A DNA stretch of 64,000 bases from contig JAZKJV010005764.1 of assembly GCA_037367405.1 (NCBI GenBank), positions 248,001-312,000 of the forward strand, in the 5' to 3' direction. Positions within the stretch are counted from its first letter, which is position 1. Each line of letters starts with the position of its first letter. This DNA comes from Ottelia alismoides (lineage: Eukaryota > Streptophyta > Magnoliopsida > Alismatales > Hydrocharitaceae). The notes below the pieces were generated by a model. It was not told the DNA's origin, made no database searches, and saw only the letters and a program-made list of their open reading frames with translations. This document shows, in pieces, positions 33,220-45,140 of the stretch. A program made the position numbers and the translations under genes.

Positions 33220-33721
33220 CTAACTAATGAAGCTTATATACTAATAATCTATATATATCTTTCATGTTAATTTTTTTACTACATGAACTTGCAAAAAAAG
33301 GTAATCTACTTGTAGTTTCTTTAACAAATGGCATACAAATTGATGCCCCTAACACGTTGAACAACAATAACAGAATGTTAGAATGTAAAAAAATGAAGTC
33401 AATTACATGCCAATCTCCCATTGTCATCAATTACTGGGAAGCCCATTTCATCAACAGAGAACAGAAATTTGACGTCTACATTCTCTAAATTACCTGATTC
33501 AATGGTAGTAGTGGGCTTTACAACTCGAAGCTTGAAGGCTTCATCACTTATGTGTGATCAAACATATATTCAAACACCACAAGAAATCAACAATAATAGA
33601 CCTAAGATTGGGCCTAATCATGGGTCGGGGCCCTTGGGCCGGGTCGAGCTGGGTCGAGCCAAGCCCGAGCCCGACCCAAAAAATTTTTGGACCTAAAACT
33701 ATGGCCCAATGCTCATCCTTA

Positions 33722-36700
33722 GGAGAGGGTAGTCGACCCCATCAGCCATGCACTTACTGCCATAGATCAGGTCATTCTTAGGATACATGTTGCTCCAAGC
33801 ATGGCTTTCCTATTTCAGCTCATGTTGCAGAGCATAATCAATCATCTGGTGCTCCTCCGGCTTCTGATCAGAGGTTTGATGAGCTTGTGGCAAGACTGAG
33901 AGAGATTATACCCGCACCTGAGTCGTTTGTTGCTCCTTCAAGATCTTCAGAGGAAGTTGCGTCAATATCTACCACCACATCAGATACTGCATATGCTTTT
34001 ACTAATTGCTACAAAGTAGATTTGTCAGAATGGATTATGGATTCAGGAGCTTCACACTATCTCGGTAATGATAGTGGACAATTTAGTGCATATAGATCAC
34101 TTCAGCTAGGCAGATCTGTAGTTATAACAGATGGAACCTGCTCTCCTATTACTGGATAGGGGTAGGTGCAGTTATTGTTTGCAGAATGTTCTTCGTGCTC
34201 TTAATTTTTCTACTGTCCATTAGTCAAATAGCCAAAGGCTTGCATTGCCATACCATATTTGATCCATCTTCTCTTGTGTTTCGGGGCATTCTTACGGGCA
34301 GAGTGATTGGATCTAACCGTGAGCAAGGAGGTCTCTATAGAGTGGTCCAGTCCCTATATGTTAGTGTGTCGTCCATTCACACTGGATTAGTCTCCCTTTA
34401 TTTGTGGCACCTCCGCTTCATTGACCTTCCTCTGCAGAAGATGTGTCACATGCTTCCTCAGATTTCTCCTCGCTCTACCCTCCAGTGTGAGGCTTGCCAG
34501 CTGGGAAGCATCCCCGGTCTACTTTTCAGAGTCATCAATGTCGTAGTAGTCTTAGTTCTTTTGAGTTGATCCTTCTTTATATTTGAAGTCCGAGTCGTGT
34601 CCCATACTATCAGGGTCACATTTTATCTTATTGATGTTGATGATTTTTTCAGATTGTCTCGGGTATTTCTAGTTAAAAATAAGTCTGATGCTGGTCTTGT
34701 TATTCATTCTTTTATTAATGAAATAAAGAATGCTTTTCTTCGAATGTCAAGTATATTCATTCTGACTATGCATTAGAATTCTGTACCTTACAACTCTTTT
34801 AGTTCTTCGAGACTCATGGTATTGTACATCAGACTTCATGTGCCTATGCATCCCAACAAAATGAGGTGGTTGAACACAACATCGTCACCTTTTGGATGTC
34901 ATCAGAATCCTCTTAATTCAGAGTAGTGCTCCTCATTCCTATCGGGGAGATGCGGTTTTAATTGCTTGCTACTTGGTGAGTCGTATGCCTTCGTATGTGT
35001 TGGGAGAGAAGTTCCTTCTTGATTACGTTTCCGAGAATGATCTTTTCTCCCTTACTCGTATGTTTGAGTTTGTTACCTTTGTTCATCATACCACTCCTGG
35101 CCATGACAAGCTCTCTCCTAGAGCCGTCAAGTGTATCTTTGTGGGGTATTCCAAAACTCAAAAGGAATACCGTTGTTTTGATCCTGTTCGACGAAAATAT
35201 TATGTTAGTGCGGTTGTCATTTCTTTGAGTCTATTATGTTTTTCTCTCCTGCAAGTGATAGGTTGATTCCTTCGGATTCCAGAGAAGAGGTAGCATGCCT
35301 CTATCTGCGGTTTCTATCACGCCTACGACTACTACACCTCTTACACTATCTCATGTTCTATCGATTCCTTCATCACCACCACCTTCACCATCATCACCAC
35401 CACCTCCTTCACTGCCTCCACCAACATCCTCCATATTTTCGCCACATGTTTACATACGCCGACCTTGTGCTCATGAGCCTCCTCCATCATCCAGTATGCC
35501 CCAGGTATGTTCTGAGTACTTGATTTCTACTGATGGCACTGGTGATTTACATTTACAACATGTGCAAGTGGTTATAAATGTTCCTGCTCGGTCAATGAGG
35601 AGGCTGCGGACCTTGACGTGCCTATTGCTTTACGGAAGCAGAGGCGTACATGTGCTACGTACCCTCTTGCTTCCCATGTTTCTCTTGTACGTCGTTCAGA
35701 GGAGTTTCAGAGGTTTGTTGTTGGACTATCTGTCGTGGACATACCATAGACATATCAAGAGGCATTACAGATTTGTCAGTGGCACCTTGCTATAGAGGAA
35801 GAGATGGTTTTGTTACAGTCTCGTGGCACGTGAAGTGTTGTTCCTGCTCAACCTGGTGTATCTGTTGTGGGGAGCAAGTGGGTGTTTACGATGAAACAAC
35901 GTGTAAATGTTAGTGTGGATAGATACAAGGCCATGCTTGTTCCTTTGGGCTCCCCTATACATATGGGGCGAACTATCAGGATGCGTTTACTCCTGCAGCT
36001 CGACATTTTACATTGAGGATAAGGATCTGTTGTTGTGGTATGTGATTAGCCTTTCTTTTCAGCTAGATGTCAAGAATGCCTTCTTGTATTGTGACTTGTA
36101 GGAGGAAGTCTACATGTAGCACCCACGGAGTTTTGCTGCTGAGGGGAAGTCTCATATGATTTGTAGACTTCATTAGGCTATTTATGGCCTTAAGCAGAGT
36201 CCAAGGGTTTGGTTCCATAAACTCTCAGAGTTGATTGAGCAACAAAGATTTATCAGATTGTCTGCATATCACTCGCTGTTCGTTCAGAGATCCCAGAGAG
36301 GTATTGTTGCTTTTTTGGTTTATGTGGATGACATCATTGTTACATGGGATGATAAGCAGTGTATTCAGGCAGATAAGGATTTCCCTGGACAACAGCTTGT
36401 GACCAAGAATCTTGGCAATCTTCGTTATTTTCTTGGCCTCGAATTTGCAAGGAACTAGCGTAGCGTGATGATGACTTAGTTACTGATCTTCTAGCTGAGA
36501 CAGGCATGACAGGATGTAGGCTTGCTACTACCCTTATGGATCTGAATGTTAAACTCTATGATGATCCGAATGTTAAACTCTATGATGATGATATTGTGGA
36601 GCTTGATAAGAGGCGATATAGAGAGCTTGTGGGGAAGCTTTCATATGTTACCATTACCGAACCTGATATATCTTTCGTAATGAGCAGAGTTAGTTTATGG

Positions 36701-37280
36701 AGTAGCCCAGGCAGGTTACCTACATATGGATGTTGTTCACATGATTTTGAGATATTTAAAGACTTCTCCGGGTGCATTACTCTTGTTTAGAAGAGATACA
36801 TCCCTTGCAGTTATAACATGTGCTGATGCGGATTATGCAAAATGCTCCAAAGATGTGAAGTCTACCTCAGACTTCGCCATCTTTGTAGGGAGTTCACTTG
36901 TTTCATGGAAAAGTAAGAAATAAACGGTTGTTGCTAGATTTAGTGCTGAATCGGAATATAGAGCCATGGCACAAGGTAACACAGAGATGATGTGGGTCAA
37001 ATTCGTCGTGATTGACCTGACTATGAGGTGCCATTTCCCATGCACCTCTAATGCGACATCCAGGCCGTCCTTTTCATAAGCAATAATCCAACCTTCTACG
37101 AAAGAACCAAGCACATCGAGGTAGACTATCAAGATATGATTCAGAAGCGATTTATCTCCACTTCTCATGTTACTTCAGGAGATCAGACTACAGATATATT
37201 CACCAAGGCACTTGCTAGAGGTACATTCCATCGTTGTTGTTCCGAGCTGGGCATGATAGACATATATGCTCCAGCTTGAA
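33722..37280 (+). pseudogene. Copia A pol region, decayed
   Basis: In order: knuckle CTYCHRSGHS (the final Cys lies after a stop), protease WIMDSGASHYLG (34032), a GAG-pre-integrase relic (LWHLRFIDLPLQKM, CEACQLGS; 34400-34510), integrase pieces to 34900, SPRAVKCIFVGYSKTQK (35118), a CCA-rich proline linker (35360-35430), reverse transcriptase [13 protein letters not shown] (36060), VYVDDIIVTWDD (36319), and RNase H ending MIDIYAPA-like before the polypurine tract. Stops and shifts occur throughout. A 24-bp tandem duplication sits at 36544. It is clearly older than copia B, from a related lineage. Confidence 0.85.
36544..36591 (+). repeat. 24-bp tandem duplication in copia A
   Basis: GAATGTTAAACTCTATGATG occurs twice with period 24. 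It encodes the repeated text NVKLYDDP / NVKLYDDD just after the reverse transcriptase core, where copia B has it once (SMKLYDDD). Confidence 0.85.
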
Positions 37281-37286
37281 GGGGAG

Positions 37287-37422
37287 TGTTGAGATAGATG
37301 TTTTTATTTGTCCTTTTATTTATATTTCTCATTCCTCTATGTAATTTTCCGTTAGGGCTTTTCTTCTATATAAGAGAGCCCTAGGGTCACAATGGAATCC
37401 ATCAATTTTTTCCCTTTCCACA
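37287..37422 (+). repeat. Copia A 3' LTR
   Basis: It starts TGTTGAGATAG right after the polypurine tract, contains TATATAAGAGAGCCCTAGGG (same block as the copia B LTR) and ends near CCACA. The 5' partner is missing. The exact last base is uncertain by a few positions. Confidence 0.75.
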
Positions 37423-38139
37423 AAGTCGATAGCCACGATATGGTGAGATAATGAAGATCTTTGTTGCAAACTGATTCGGGGTATCTCCGATATTGGTGCT
37501 TGATCGGTCTTAATGTATTGCTCTCTTTTTACATCTGTTATTTGGAAGGGGATATGCTCCTTGATGCCACAATTTCATGCCCTCTTTCTCCCAATCCTAG
37601 TAGATGGATGTTCCTTCGCCTTTTGGACATATAACTTGACTAGTGGAGGATTTATGGCCATGAGATTTTTGCGCCCTTTTGCCCTATCCTTGGACAGGGA
37701 TGCCCGAGTTGCATTACTTGCATACTGCTGGGTGGATGGGAGTTGGCTGCCAACTTTCCATTCAGTTTTTTCCGATCAACACATGGAGGACTACTTGAGT
37801 TGTCGTATACCATCAACCCTTTTGATGGACCTAGGGATGGAAGAGATCACCGGGTTTGGATTATGGTGATTTTTCAATAAGACGTGCATATATTGCCATT
37901 GACAGTGTCATAAGGTCGATGCTTGATACTCTTGTATGAGATTGCGGATTTATTTGCGAGATAAAAGTGCCATCTCGCATTGGTGTCTTCTTGTGGTTGA
38001 TGCGAAAATGTAGTATCATGACGAGAGATCGTTGATCCAAACTCTTTGTAGGGGCAGCGACAGATGCCTTCTTTGTGAGGAGGTGGTGGAGTAATAGATT
38101 ATCTCTTCCTTACCTGTGAGAAGAATAAAGCTACCTGGC
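37423..38139 (+). pseudogene. LINE host H2, fragment 3: region before and into zf-RVT domain
   Basis: EDLCCKLIRGISDIGA lies at 37460-37505 (A2: EDICCNLLRKIYDVLG). DGCSFAFWTYNLTSGGF, then FALSLDRDARVALLAYCW, then SDQHMEDYLSC follow, matching A1 (GEAFAFWSGDW, DQRMEDFLALL). The Cys/His domain begins near 38045 (RCLLCEE in another frame). It ends at ...WQV where LINE B2 is inserted, and resumes at 45141. Confidence 0.8.
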
Positions 38140-38149
38140 AAGTGTTGGC

Positions 38150-39440
38150 GGGGGGAAGGGGGTGGGTTTGGTGGAACCCTTGGACGGTATCCTAGCAGTT
38201 GTGTGTCGATCTCTAACGGAATGTCTGCAAGCAGCCATGGCAGATATTGGCCAGCGGATTAGGCCTGGGTTGAGGGGGGGTGTCGTCCTCCAGGAGACCA
38301 CTGTCTGTGCTCAGGGGCTTTTCGTTGGGGAGGTAACGACGTTGTTGCGAGGCTCGTGGGTGGGCATGGTGATGTGGAGGCGTCCATCTTTTCGTGATGG
38401 TACCTCGTACGGTGGTTCTACAAGACTCTGGTGCTGAATGGCATACCTCTCCGTGCACATGATGTGCGATCGGTGGAGGTCCTGCTTGGTGGCTTTGGGA
38501 TGGTGGTGACCATTCTGTGTACGGAGCTTTCCAGGGGGAGGATGCCTATGTGAAGGTAGAGTTCGCTGCGAGGAGGGTCTCTCTGTCCTTAGAGTTGTCG
38601 TTGAAACTTGGTCGATCGTTATTCCGCGTGGTGCTGGAGGAGTGTCTGCTCAATGGGGCTGGTGTGGCTACGATCGGGACGGGGGAGCCGCGTAGCCCTG
38701 CGGGAGGTTGTTGGCACGCCTTGCTGGGGGTTATTCCTGGGGGGTCCTATCATGGGCTCACGTCCTGGTTCTTGTTTTCTGGATCCACGCGCGGTGGAGC
38801 TCTTGTCTTCGAGGACGAGCGATGGCTCTCGGTCCATGCCTCGGGCTGCGACCTTAGCGTCCGGATCGGGCCTTGGTGTTTCTGTTACTCTGGAGCAATC
38901 ACTGCACCCGGGCTCCAGACGCTTGGTGTTTCTAGCTATCGTTAGTGGATGCTCTGATCATTGCCTTTCGACTCCGGTGGTCGGGGGCGGAGTTTCTCTC
39001 GGGATGGCGGTGGTTGGTGGTTTGCTGGTGGATGTCGTTCTTGGCTCCTCATTTGTGCCTTGTAGCTCGAGGGAGGTGGAATCCTTTCTGCGATCTCTGC
39101 CTCGGGCCTCTCGGAGGTCTAGGGAGACCCTTTCGCGACACCTCTCACCCCTGTGGTACTTTGGGAAGAGATACTTGTGGCTTTCCTCCAAGGACAACCA
39201 GAGGAGGTGGCAGTTGGCGGTGTGCGAGGCACTACAGCGGGTGGATTGCTCACACAATTCAGGAGCAGGAGCAGAGGGCTCCCTAGGGCTCACGGGTGGG
39301 CTGGTGGGGGAAACGACATGTGTGACGGACGTGGAGACTTCGGTCGGTAGTAGCGGGGGGCAGTTGGGCTTGGAGGCGGACCAAGCCCTGCTGAGTTTCC
39401 TGGGTGTGGTGCCGTCGTCGAGAGATACCAGTGTTGGTTT
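38150..39440 (+). pseudogene. LINE B2 ORF1-like region
   Basis: This is GC-rich DNA in the ORF1 position, just upstream of the ORF2 start. Long but changing open frames (38162-38437, 38517-38945, 38608-39495) give text such as EDAYVKVEFAARRVSLSLEL that fits an RRM-like ORF1. I see no CCHC knuckles, unlike family A. The assignment rests mainly on position. Confidence 0.5.
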
Positions 39441-41794
39441 ATGGAGATCCTATCATGGAATGTCAGGGGTGTGGGGAGGCCTGAGAAGAGAATGACGATT
39501 CAAGACCTGTGTGTAGAGGAGTTGGTGGATGTGTTGCTACTGCAAGAAACAAAGATTTCACAAGGCTTTGAGGAGGTATGGGGGTCGATCGGTGGGTCTC
39601 GGCTTAATGAGAGCAGGTACCTGGTTTTGTCAGGGGCCTCGGGCGACATGACAGTGGGATGGAACGGGACAACCTCGATCTTCTGGAGGAGGCAAGTAGG
39701 GGGAGACATTGTATCTCGATATTGTTGCAGCGAAGGGCGGACGGGGTGAGGCTGGTGGTGACCAATGTATTCAGTCTACCTAATGGTGTTGGCATATATG
39801 AGCTGACTGAGGACTTGACATTACTTCAGGAGAGATACCCAGATGTGGCCTGGGTCATCTGGGGACTTTAACGTGATGCTGCACTCAAAGGAAGAGCTGA
39901 TGTGGTTCATCAGTGACATGGGCTTGCATATTCTTAACGCCAGTGGTTGTCGTTACACTTGGAGAAACACCATATTGAGGTTGCACATTGATCGGTTCTT
40001 GGCCTCCCAAGAGGCAACATGGCTCTTCCCTCTGGCGGACGTATGGGCGCTGTGTCGAGCCCATTCTGACCACTCTCCGCTTCTATGGTCCTCTGACCTG
40101 TACGTGTGATCGAGGTCCCTCTTCAGATTTGAGAGATCCTGGCTGCTGGAGGAGGGGTTCCGCGAGATGGTGGCGGCGTTTTGGCGCATCACATGCTTGA
40201 GGGCTCGACTACGATGGTCCTGGATCAGAAGCTCATCATGTTCCGGAAGTGCTTGATTGAGTTCAACATGAGGATTTGGTTGCAGCGGCAGAGCTCGAGG
40301 GGGACGATGCAGGAAGTCATTTCGTGCCTGGACTCGGTGGAGGATGAAAGGGAGCTTTCGACCCATGAAGTTGAGGAGAGGGGCCGCCTAGCTGAATCAG
40401 GTTCATATGGAGGATAAAAAGGAGGTTGAATGGCGGCATAGATCGTGACAGATGTGGTTGAGAGAGGTCGATAACAATACATATTTTTTCTATTCCATGG
40501 CTAGTGGCAGAAGGCGCTAAATTTTTATTCAGAACATTGAGGTGGGGGGTTGCAGGCGAGAGGCGACGCAGGGATCGGACGAAAACTCAGATCGTATTTC
40601 CTTGTCTTCTTCAGCGCATGGGGCAAGCTGGGGGTGGTGCGGGCGGGGGGGTGGGGGGGGTATCTCCCCACAAGTGGCGGAGGAGCTGGTGGCGACCTTC
40701 TCGGAGGAGGCTAGGCAGGATCTGTGGCAGTTGAACATGGATGTTGCTCCGATTCTAGATGGTTTCTCGGTGTGCTTCTTCAAGGAGTTCTGAAATTTTG
40801 TGAAGGGGGATGTGATGGCGGTCTTGCGGGAGTTCGAGGAGGGCGACCATGGTTTCGAGCGGCTTAACAGGGTGCTACTTTTTCTACTCCAGAGCGGGAG
40901 AGGGTCGTGCGTGTAAAAGACTACATGCCTATTGCTTTATCTAATGCGATCTACCTCCTTATTGGCGAACCGATTACGAGGTGTCCTGGGGTACATTATT
41001 CTCTCTTGAGCAGCTGACTTTTGTTCTCGGAAAGCATATGGCGGACTCTTGGGTCCTGGCGTCGGAGATGGTGCTCGATTGGAGGAGGGAAAAGAAGGGG
41101 GTTCTTTGGAAGGTGGATTTCTCCAAGGCTTATGACTGCGTTAATTAGCATTTCCTCTGGTGATCACTGCAGAAGAGAGGGTTTCCTGAGCGATGGATAG
41201 GATGGGGAAGAGATGCATCACGATAGATTCATACACGATTCTTGTGAATGGCAGGCTGGAGGGGGTTTCTTCCAACCCCATCCGGGGGGTGCGTTAAGGT
41301 TGCCCCCTTCCTTTTTGTGATTATGGTAGATGCACTGGCAGTGATGATGAGACTGGCCACGACTAATGGTTTCTGTGCAGGGTACATGAGAGATGGTGCT
41401 TCCATTCCAATTGTGCAATATGCTGATGACACAGTCTTTCTCATTGATTGGGGATCCGGAGAACGCGAGACGTGTTTCCTACATTATGGATATCTTTGGT
41501 GAGGCTTCAAACCTTAGAATAAACAGAGGCAAGTCTGCAGTTATTCCTTTTGGTTTGGAGCGGGTGGAGGTTCAGGAGCTTTGTAGTATTCTCCGTTGCC
41601 CGGGGGGCTCCCTTCCCTCTACTTATTTGGGGCTCCCTTTGGTTGTTGGACGGTTGCTCGTGGTGGATTGGAAGGTGGTGCTTGATAGACTGGAGAGCAA
41701 AATGGCGAGGTGGAAGGTGAGGCCACTCAGGTGAGCAAACTGGTCACTCAGGGGAGCAAACATGTGGGGTGCGGTGAAGGCTGGAGGGAATGAT

Positions 41795-41942
41795 TGTTGG
41801 AGAAAAATAAGAGCATTGTTATTTCTGAGAACCCTAGGCTCTCTTATATAGTAGAGAGGCCTATGGGTAAATTACATAAAGTAGAAAACAGAAAAAGAGA
41901 ATAAGAGACACATATGAAAATAAAAATAAAAATATCTTCACA
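41795..41942 (-). repeat. Copia C 3' LTR
   Basis: 148 bp. On the plus strand it runs TGTTGGAG...TTCACA. It differs from its partner by a few substitutions and by short indels in the AAAATA-rich end. Confidence 0.9.
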
Positions 41943-41949
41943 CTCCCCC

Positions 41950-43474
41950 TCAAGCTGGAGCATAGATATCGATCATGCTCAGCTTGGATGAACACTTCTG
42001 AAATGATCCTCTGGGCAGTGGCTTGGTGAAGATGTCCGCGGTTTGCTCTCCAGAGCTGACATGGGAAGTAGAGATCAGGCCCTTCTGAATCATGTCTCCG
42101 GTGTAGTGGCAATCTACCTCAATATGTTTTGTTCTCTCATGGAACGCAGGATTGTTTGCAATGAATAGGGCAGCCTGGTTATCACAGTGTAACTCCATGG
42201 GTAGAGGAACCTCTACATGTAGATCACATAGCACTGCTCGGACCCACATCATTTCAGTACTTGCTTGAGCCATAGCCCTGTATTCGGACTCGGCACTTGA
42301 TCTTGCTACAACAGTTTGTTTCTTGCTTTTCCAAGAAACGAGAGAAGTGCCAACAATATTGTAAATCCCGAAGTCGATTTCCTATCCTTAGGATAACCTG
42401 CATAATCCGCGTCAGCATATGCGGATACAGAGAGTGTGTCTCCTTTCTTGAATAGTAATCCTGAGCCTGGAGATGATTTTAGATATCTCAATATCATATA
42501 TATTGCGTCCATATGTACCTGTCGAGGTTGCTCCATGAATTGACTCACTCGACTCATTGCAAATGCAATATCCGGCCTCGTAATTGTAACATAAATGAGT
42601 TTTCCAACCATCTTTCTGTATCTTCTCTTATCGACTTCATCTGTATCATCATCATATAGCTTCATGCTAGGATCCATAGGAGTCGTGGAAGGTCGACATC
42701 CAATCATGCCTGTCTCTGCAAGCATATCTGTAACATACTTTCTTTGGGTCATCACAAGACCCTGTGCGTTTCTTTGGGTCATCATGGCCACGAAAGGTAG
42801 AGGAGCCACCTCTACCCCTGGAGGTTGCCATCGCTGAAGGTGTCTGGATGGTAGTCGAGCTTGGGATAGTAATTCGACTCAGTCGGCGAAAAGCTTCCTC
42901 CATAGGAGGAATAGTAGCGTCAGCAAGAATCTGAGACCGGGCAACATCGTACTCTGGATCAAGGGCAACCAGGAAAACACATACCATGGTAGCATTCCTG
43001 TACGTCTTCTGCTGCTCAGGAGTGGCCGTCAACGGCATGAAGCTATGGAGCTTCTCAAACATCCCTCGTAGGGATGTGTACAGTGAGTGAAGGGGGCGCC
43101 CATTCTGCTTGGCTATAAAAATATCATGTTGCAGCTGAAGTATCTTGGTCTCATTCCGCGCCTGCGAATATCGCCGCTAGAATATCCCACATAGCCTTAG
43201 TCGTGGGCTGATGTAGTACATCGTTGGTGATTTCTATCGTCAACGTCCCAGATAGCCAGACTTTGGCGTACGCATCATCCGCCTCCCACGAGGCATTCAC
43301 CCCAGTCTTCTCCATCGGCTCCTCTTAGGTAAGAATATGCTTCTTACTATTCGACTTCATCAGGCTCATGAACTGCATAGCCCAGAGCTCATAATTTGTC
43401 CCGTCCATTTTCACAATAGGCGCTGGACCTCTGAATGCGCCAGTGGTGGGTACATCAACCTTGTTCTCAGACAT
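41950..43474 (-). pseudogene. Copia C gag-to-RNase H deletion fusion
   Basis: The minus-strand ATG at 43474 begins MSENKVDVPTTGAFRGPAP, as in copia B gag. Gag runs with stops near 43327 and a frame change near 43165 to the Arg/Gly-rich part at ~42795 (SRGRGGSSTFRG). It then passes directly to GLVMTQRKYVT, the end of the reverse transcriptase. RNase H follows in two frames (ADADYAGYP, then MAQASTEMMWV and HIEVDCHY) to the stop at 41950. The junction carries a 16-nt direct repeat. Confidence 0.88.
42739..42784 (-). repeat. 16-nt direct repeat at the copia C deletion junction
   Basis: TTTCTTTGGGTCATCA lies at 42739-42754 and again at 42769-42784. On the minus strand both encode MTQR. One copy belongs to the RT side; the other sits at the gag side, as expected if the deletion arose by template switching at short repeats. 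Confidence 0.8.
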
Positions 43475-43812
43475 ATTGCCGAAAGAAGACTGCTATGGGT
43501 GCAAGAAATCAAAGTTTGTGTGTCTACACAGACATATATGGGTTTGGGTGCACGTGTAGAATCATGCACACCAACCCATCAACCAACTGACGAAGCTGAG
43601 GCGACGCGCGAGACAGCACGCGAGGCGCGCGGTGCGCGCGAGGCGTGCGCGCAGGCCTTGCTGGGGAGAAGCGCAAGGCTGCGGCGCCGGAGAGGAGGCG
43701 GCGGCGTGCGCGCGAGGCGAGGAGGCGGCGACACGCAAGGAGAGGGCTGGAGGTACGGTTAGGGTTTTTCGGGAATCGAGAACTCCGGTCCAGGACCGCC
43801 GCTCTGATACCA

Positions 43813-43965
43813 TGTTGGAGAAAAATAAGAGCATTGTTATTTCTGAGAACCCTAGGCTCTCATATATAGTAGAGAGGCCTATGGGTAAATTACATAAAGT
43901 AGAAAACATAAAAAGAGAATAAGAAAGAGACACATATGAAATATGAAAATACAAATATCTTCGCA
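43813..43965 (-). repeat. Copia C 5' LTR
   Basis: 153 bp, on the plus strand TGTTGGAG...TTCGCA. The block CCTAGGCTCTCATATATAG is the reverse of the TATA/R region of the copia B LTR, with the TATA-like core changed. Confidence 0.9.
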
Positions 43966-45140
43966 ATGATGAAGCACTATTCTGGTCGGACAGGCGATGT
44001 GAGAGTGGGGGAGTGCACCTGGTAGGCTGGGACACCGTTACGAGAGCAGAGAGAGAGGTCTTGGCATTTGCAGTTTGGAGTGCATGAACAAAGTGTTCAG
44101 ACTTCAAAAAAAATGAACAAAGTGTTCATGGCTAAGTAGGCCCTCAGGCTGTGGGGGAGTCTGATGACTTCGTTTGCATGATGGTGTGGAGCATATACGG
44201 GGTTCGTTGAGAGTGGAGGCGATGCGCCTGCCATCTTCGCTCTGGAGGGGGATCTTTGGAATCTTACTGGAGCTGGAGCCCTCTGTGAGGCCGGTGGTGG
44301 GTAACTGCCACGACTTTGGTTTCTGGGGGGACGATTAGATAGAGTTGGGTCCACTCTAAGAGAGATACCCGTGTTTTTTCGCCCTCACGGAGGACAAGAT
44401 GTTTTGTTACATCAGGTTTGGTTGGCAGGCTCTTGGTGCCCAATTTTCGCCTCTGGTTTGTCTGGGCAGAGATGTAATGAGGTGGTGGAGCTCTTGAGGG
44501 AGTTGGCGGAGGTTGGAGGCATCGGTAAGGGCAGTGATCACTTTGTTTGGAGGGAGGGGAAGTTCTCGGTGAGGAAGGTATATCGATCCTTTGCCATGGC
44601 ACATGGGGCGGCTCAAGAGGAATTCACATGGGACCGCATAATCAGTTGGGCTAGCAGGGCGCCTATGCGGATCAACGTTTTCTTGTTGCTGGAGAGACGC
44701 ATGCGTCTGCCCTCTAAGGTGCGCTGGGCCAGACTATTGCACACCGGGGATACTTTATGCGATACATGCAGGCAAGATTTTGATCACTTATTTTTTGGTT
44801 GCTCGACATCGGCTGTGGTGTGGAAGGGGGTGGCTATACCCTGGCTTCGGTCTGTGGACGACGCGTCGTACTGGAGTTCTGTTAGAACGGCTTGTTTTAG
44901 CTCCCAAGAGGACACTGTCGGGCCTTTCGCTCTGCTTTGGTCTATTTGGTTTGCTAGGAACGAGATAACATTTCGGGATCGACCCTTTCATTATGAGAAT
45001 GTGCTGGGAATCTACAAGGCACTTGTGGCCCTGTGGTGTAACGCATAATTGTATAAAATCTTGTATTGCTACTCTTGATCTAGTTTGATAAATTCGTGGT
45101 GGGTTCCAATCTTGCGACTGCACCCTCTTTTTCCCTCAAA

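Larger units (their letters stand above)
27780..33721. mobile_element. hAT-like non-autonomous element 2 (about 0.77 kb without copia B)
   Basis: The left end is TAGGGATGAGCATGGGCC; the right end read inward is TAAGGATGAGCATTGGGCC. The ends are rich in GGCCC/GGGCC and GGGTCGAGC repeats, like the GGCTCG-rich ends of the element at 19461. The flanks AGAGGAGG and GGAGAGGG match only 5 of 8, so the 8-bp duplication is decayed or the edge is off by one base. Removing it rejoins copia A gag to its zinc knuckle (CTYCHRSGHS). Copia B is inserted within it at 28056-33219. No transposase is seen. Confidence 0.7.
27473..37422 (+). mobile_element. Ty1/copia element A, 5'-truncated and decayed; hosts hAT2 and copia B
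   Basis: It starts inside gag without a 5' LTR and ends with polypurine tract GAAGGGGAG (37278-37286) and a 3' LTR to about 37422. Coding parts (27481-27779 and 33722-37280) match copia B domain by domain and carry many stops and shifts. The left junction abuts the SINE and a truncated H2 relic. This suggests one deletion removed its 5' LTR, the start of gag and ~1 kb of H2 together. Confidence 0.85.
41795..43965 (-). mobile_element. Ty1/copia element C, internally deleted, in LINE B2
   Basis: LTRs lie at 41795-41942 (148 bp) and 43813-43965 (153 bp). The 5-bp duplication ATGAT lies at 41790-41794 and 43966-43970. On the minus strand the primer site TGGTATCAGAGC (43812-43801) and polypurine tract TTGAGGGGGAG (41953-41943) are intact. 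The interior joins gag straight to the end of reverse transcriptase, losing protease, integrase and most of RT (about 3 kb compared with copia B). Its protein matches copia B closely, so the two are of one lineage. Confidence 0.93.
39441..45048 (+). pseudogene. LINE B2 ORF2, frameshifted; C-terminal 225 codons open
   Basis: The ATG at 39441 begins MEILSWNVRG with LLLQETK (endonuclease). GDFNV (39866) and SDHSPLLW (40068) are in another frame. Reverse transcriptase relics follow: MDVAPILDGF (40738), KVDFSKAYDC (41110), FLFVIMVDALA and VQYADDTVFLID (41305-41450), TYLGLPLVV (41620). Copia C interrupts at 41795. After it FWSDRRC..GGVHLVGWDTV resumes (43990). The last segment, 44371-45048, is fully open and contains SDHFVWREGKFSVRKVY and the zf-RVT residues CDTC and HLFFGC. 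Overall it is non-functional. Confidence 0.82.
38149..45140 (+). mobile_element. L1-type LINE B2, inserted in H2, hosting copia C
   Basis: H2 reads ...TWQV to 38148 and LGIDWVATEDWLS from 45146, so the site lies between. The flanks AAGTGTTGG (38140-38148) and AAGCGTTGG (45141-45149) are a 9-bp duplication with one mismatch. The element holds an ORF1-like region, ORF2 and a tail with GTGGGTTCCAATCTTGCGAC plus A-run, the same tail type as LINE B1. It is about 4.8 kb without copia C. The 5' edge is followed by a G-run. It has many frameshifts. Confidence 0.8.
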
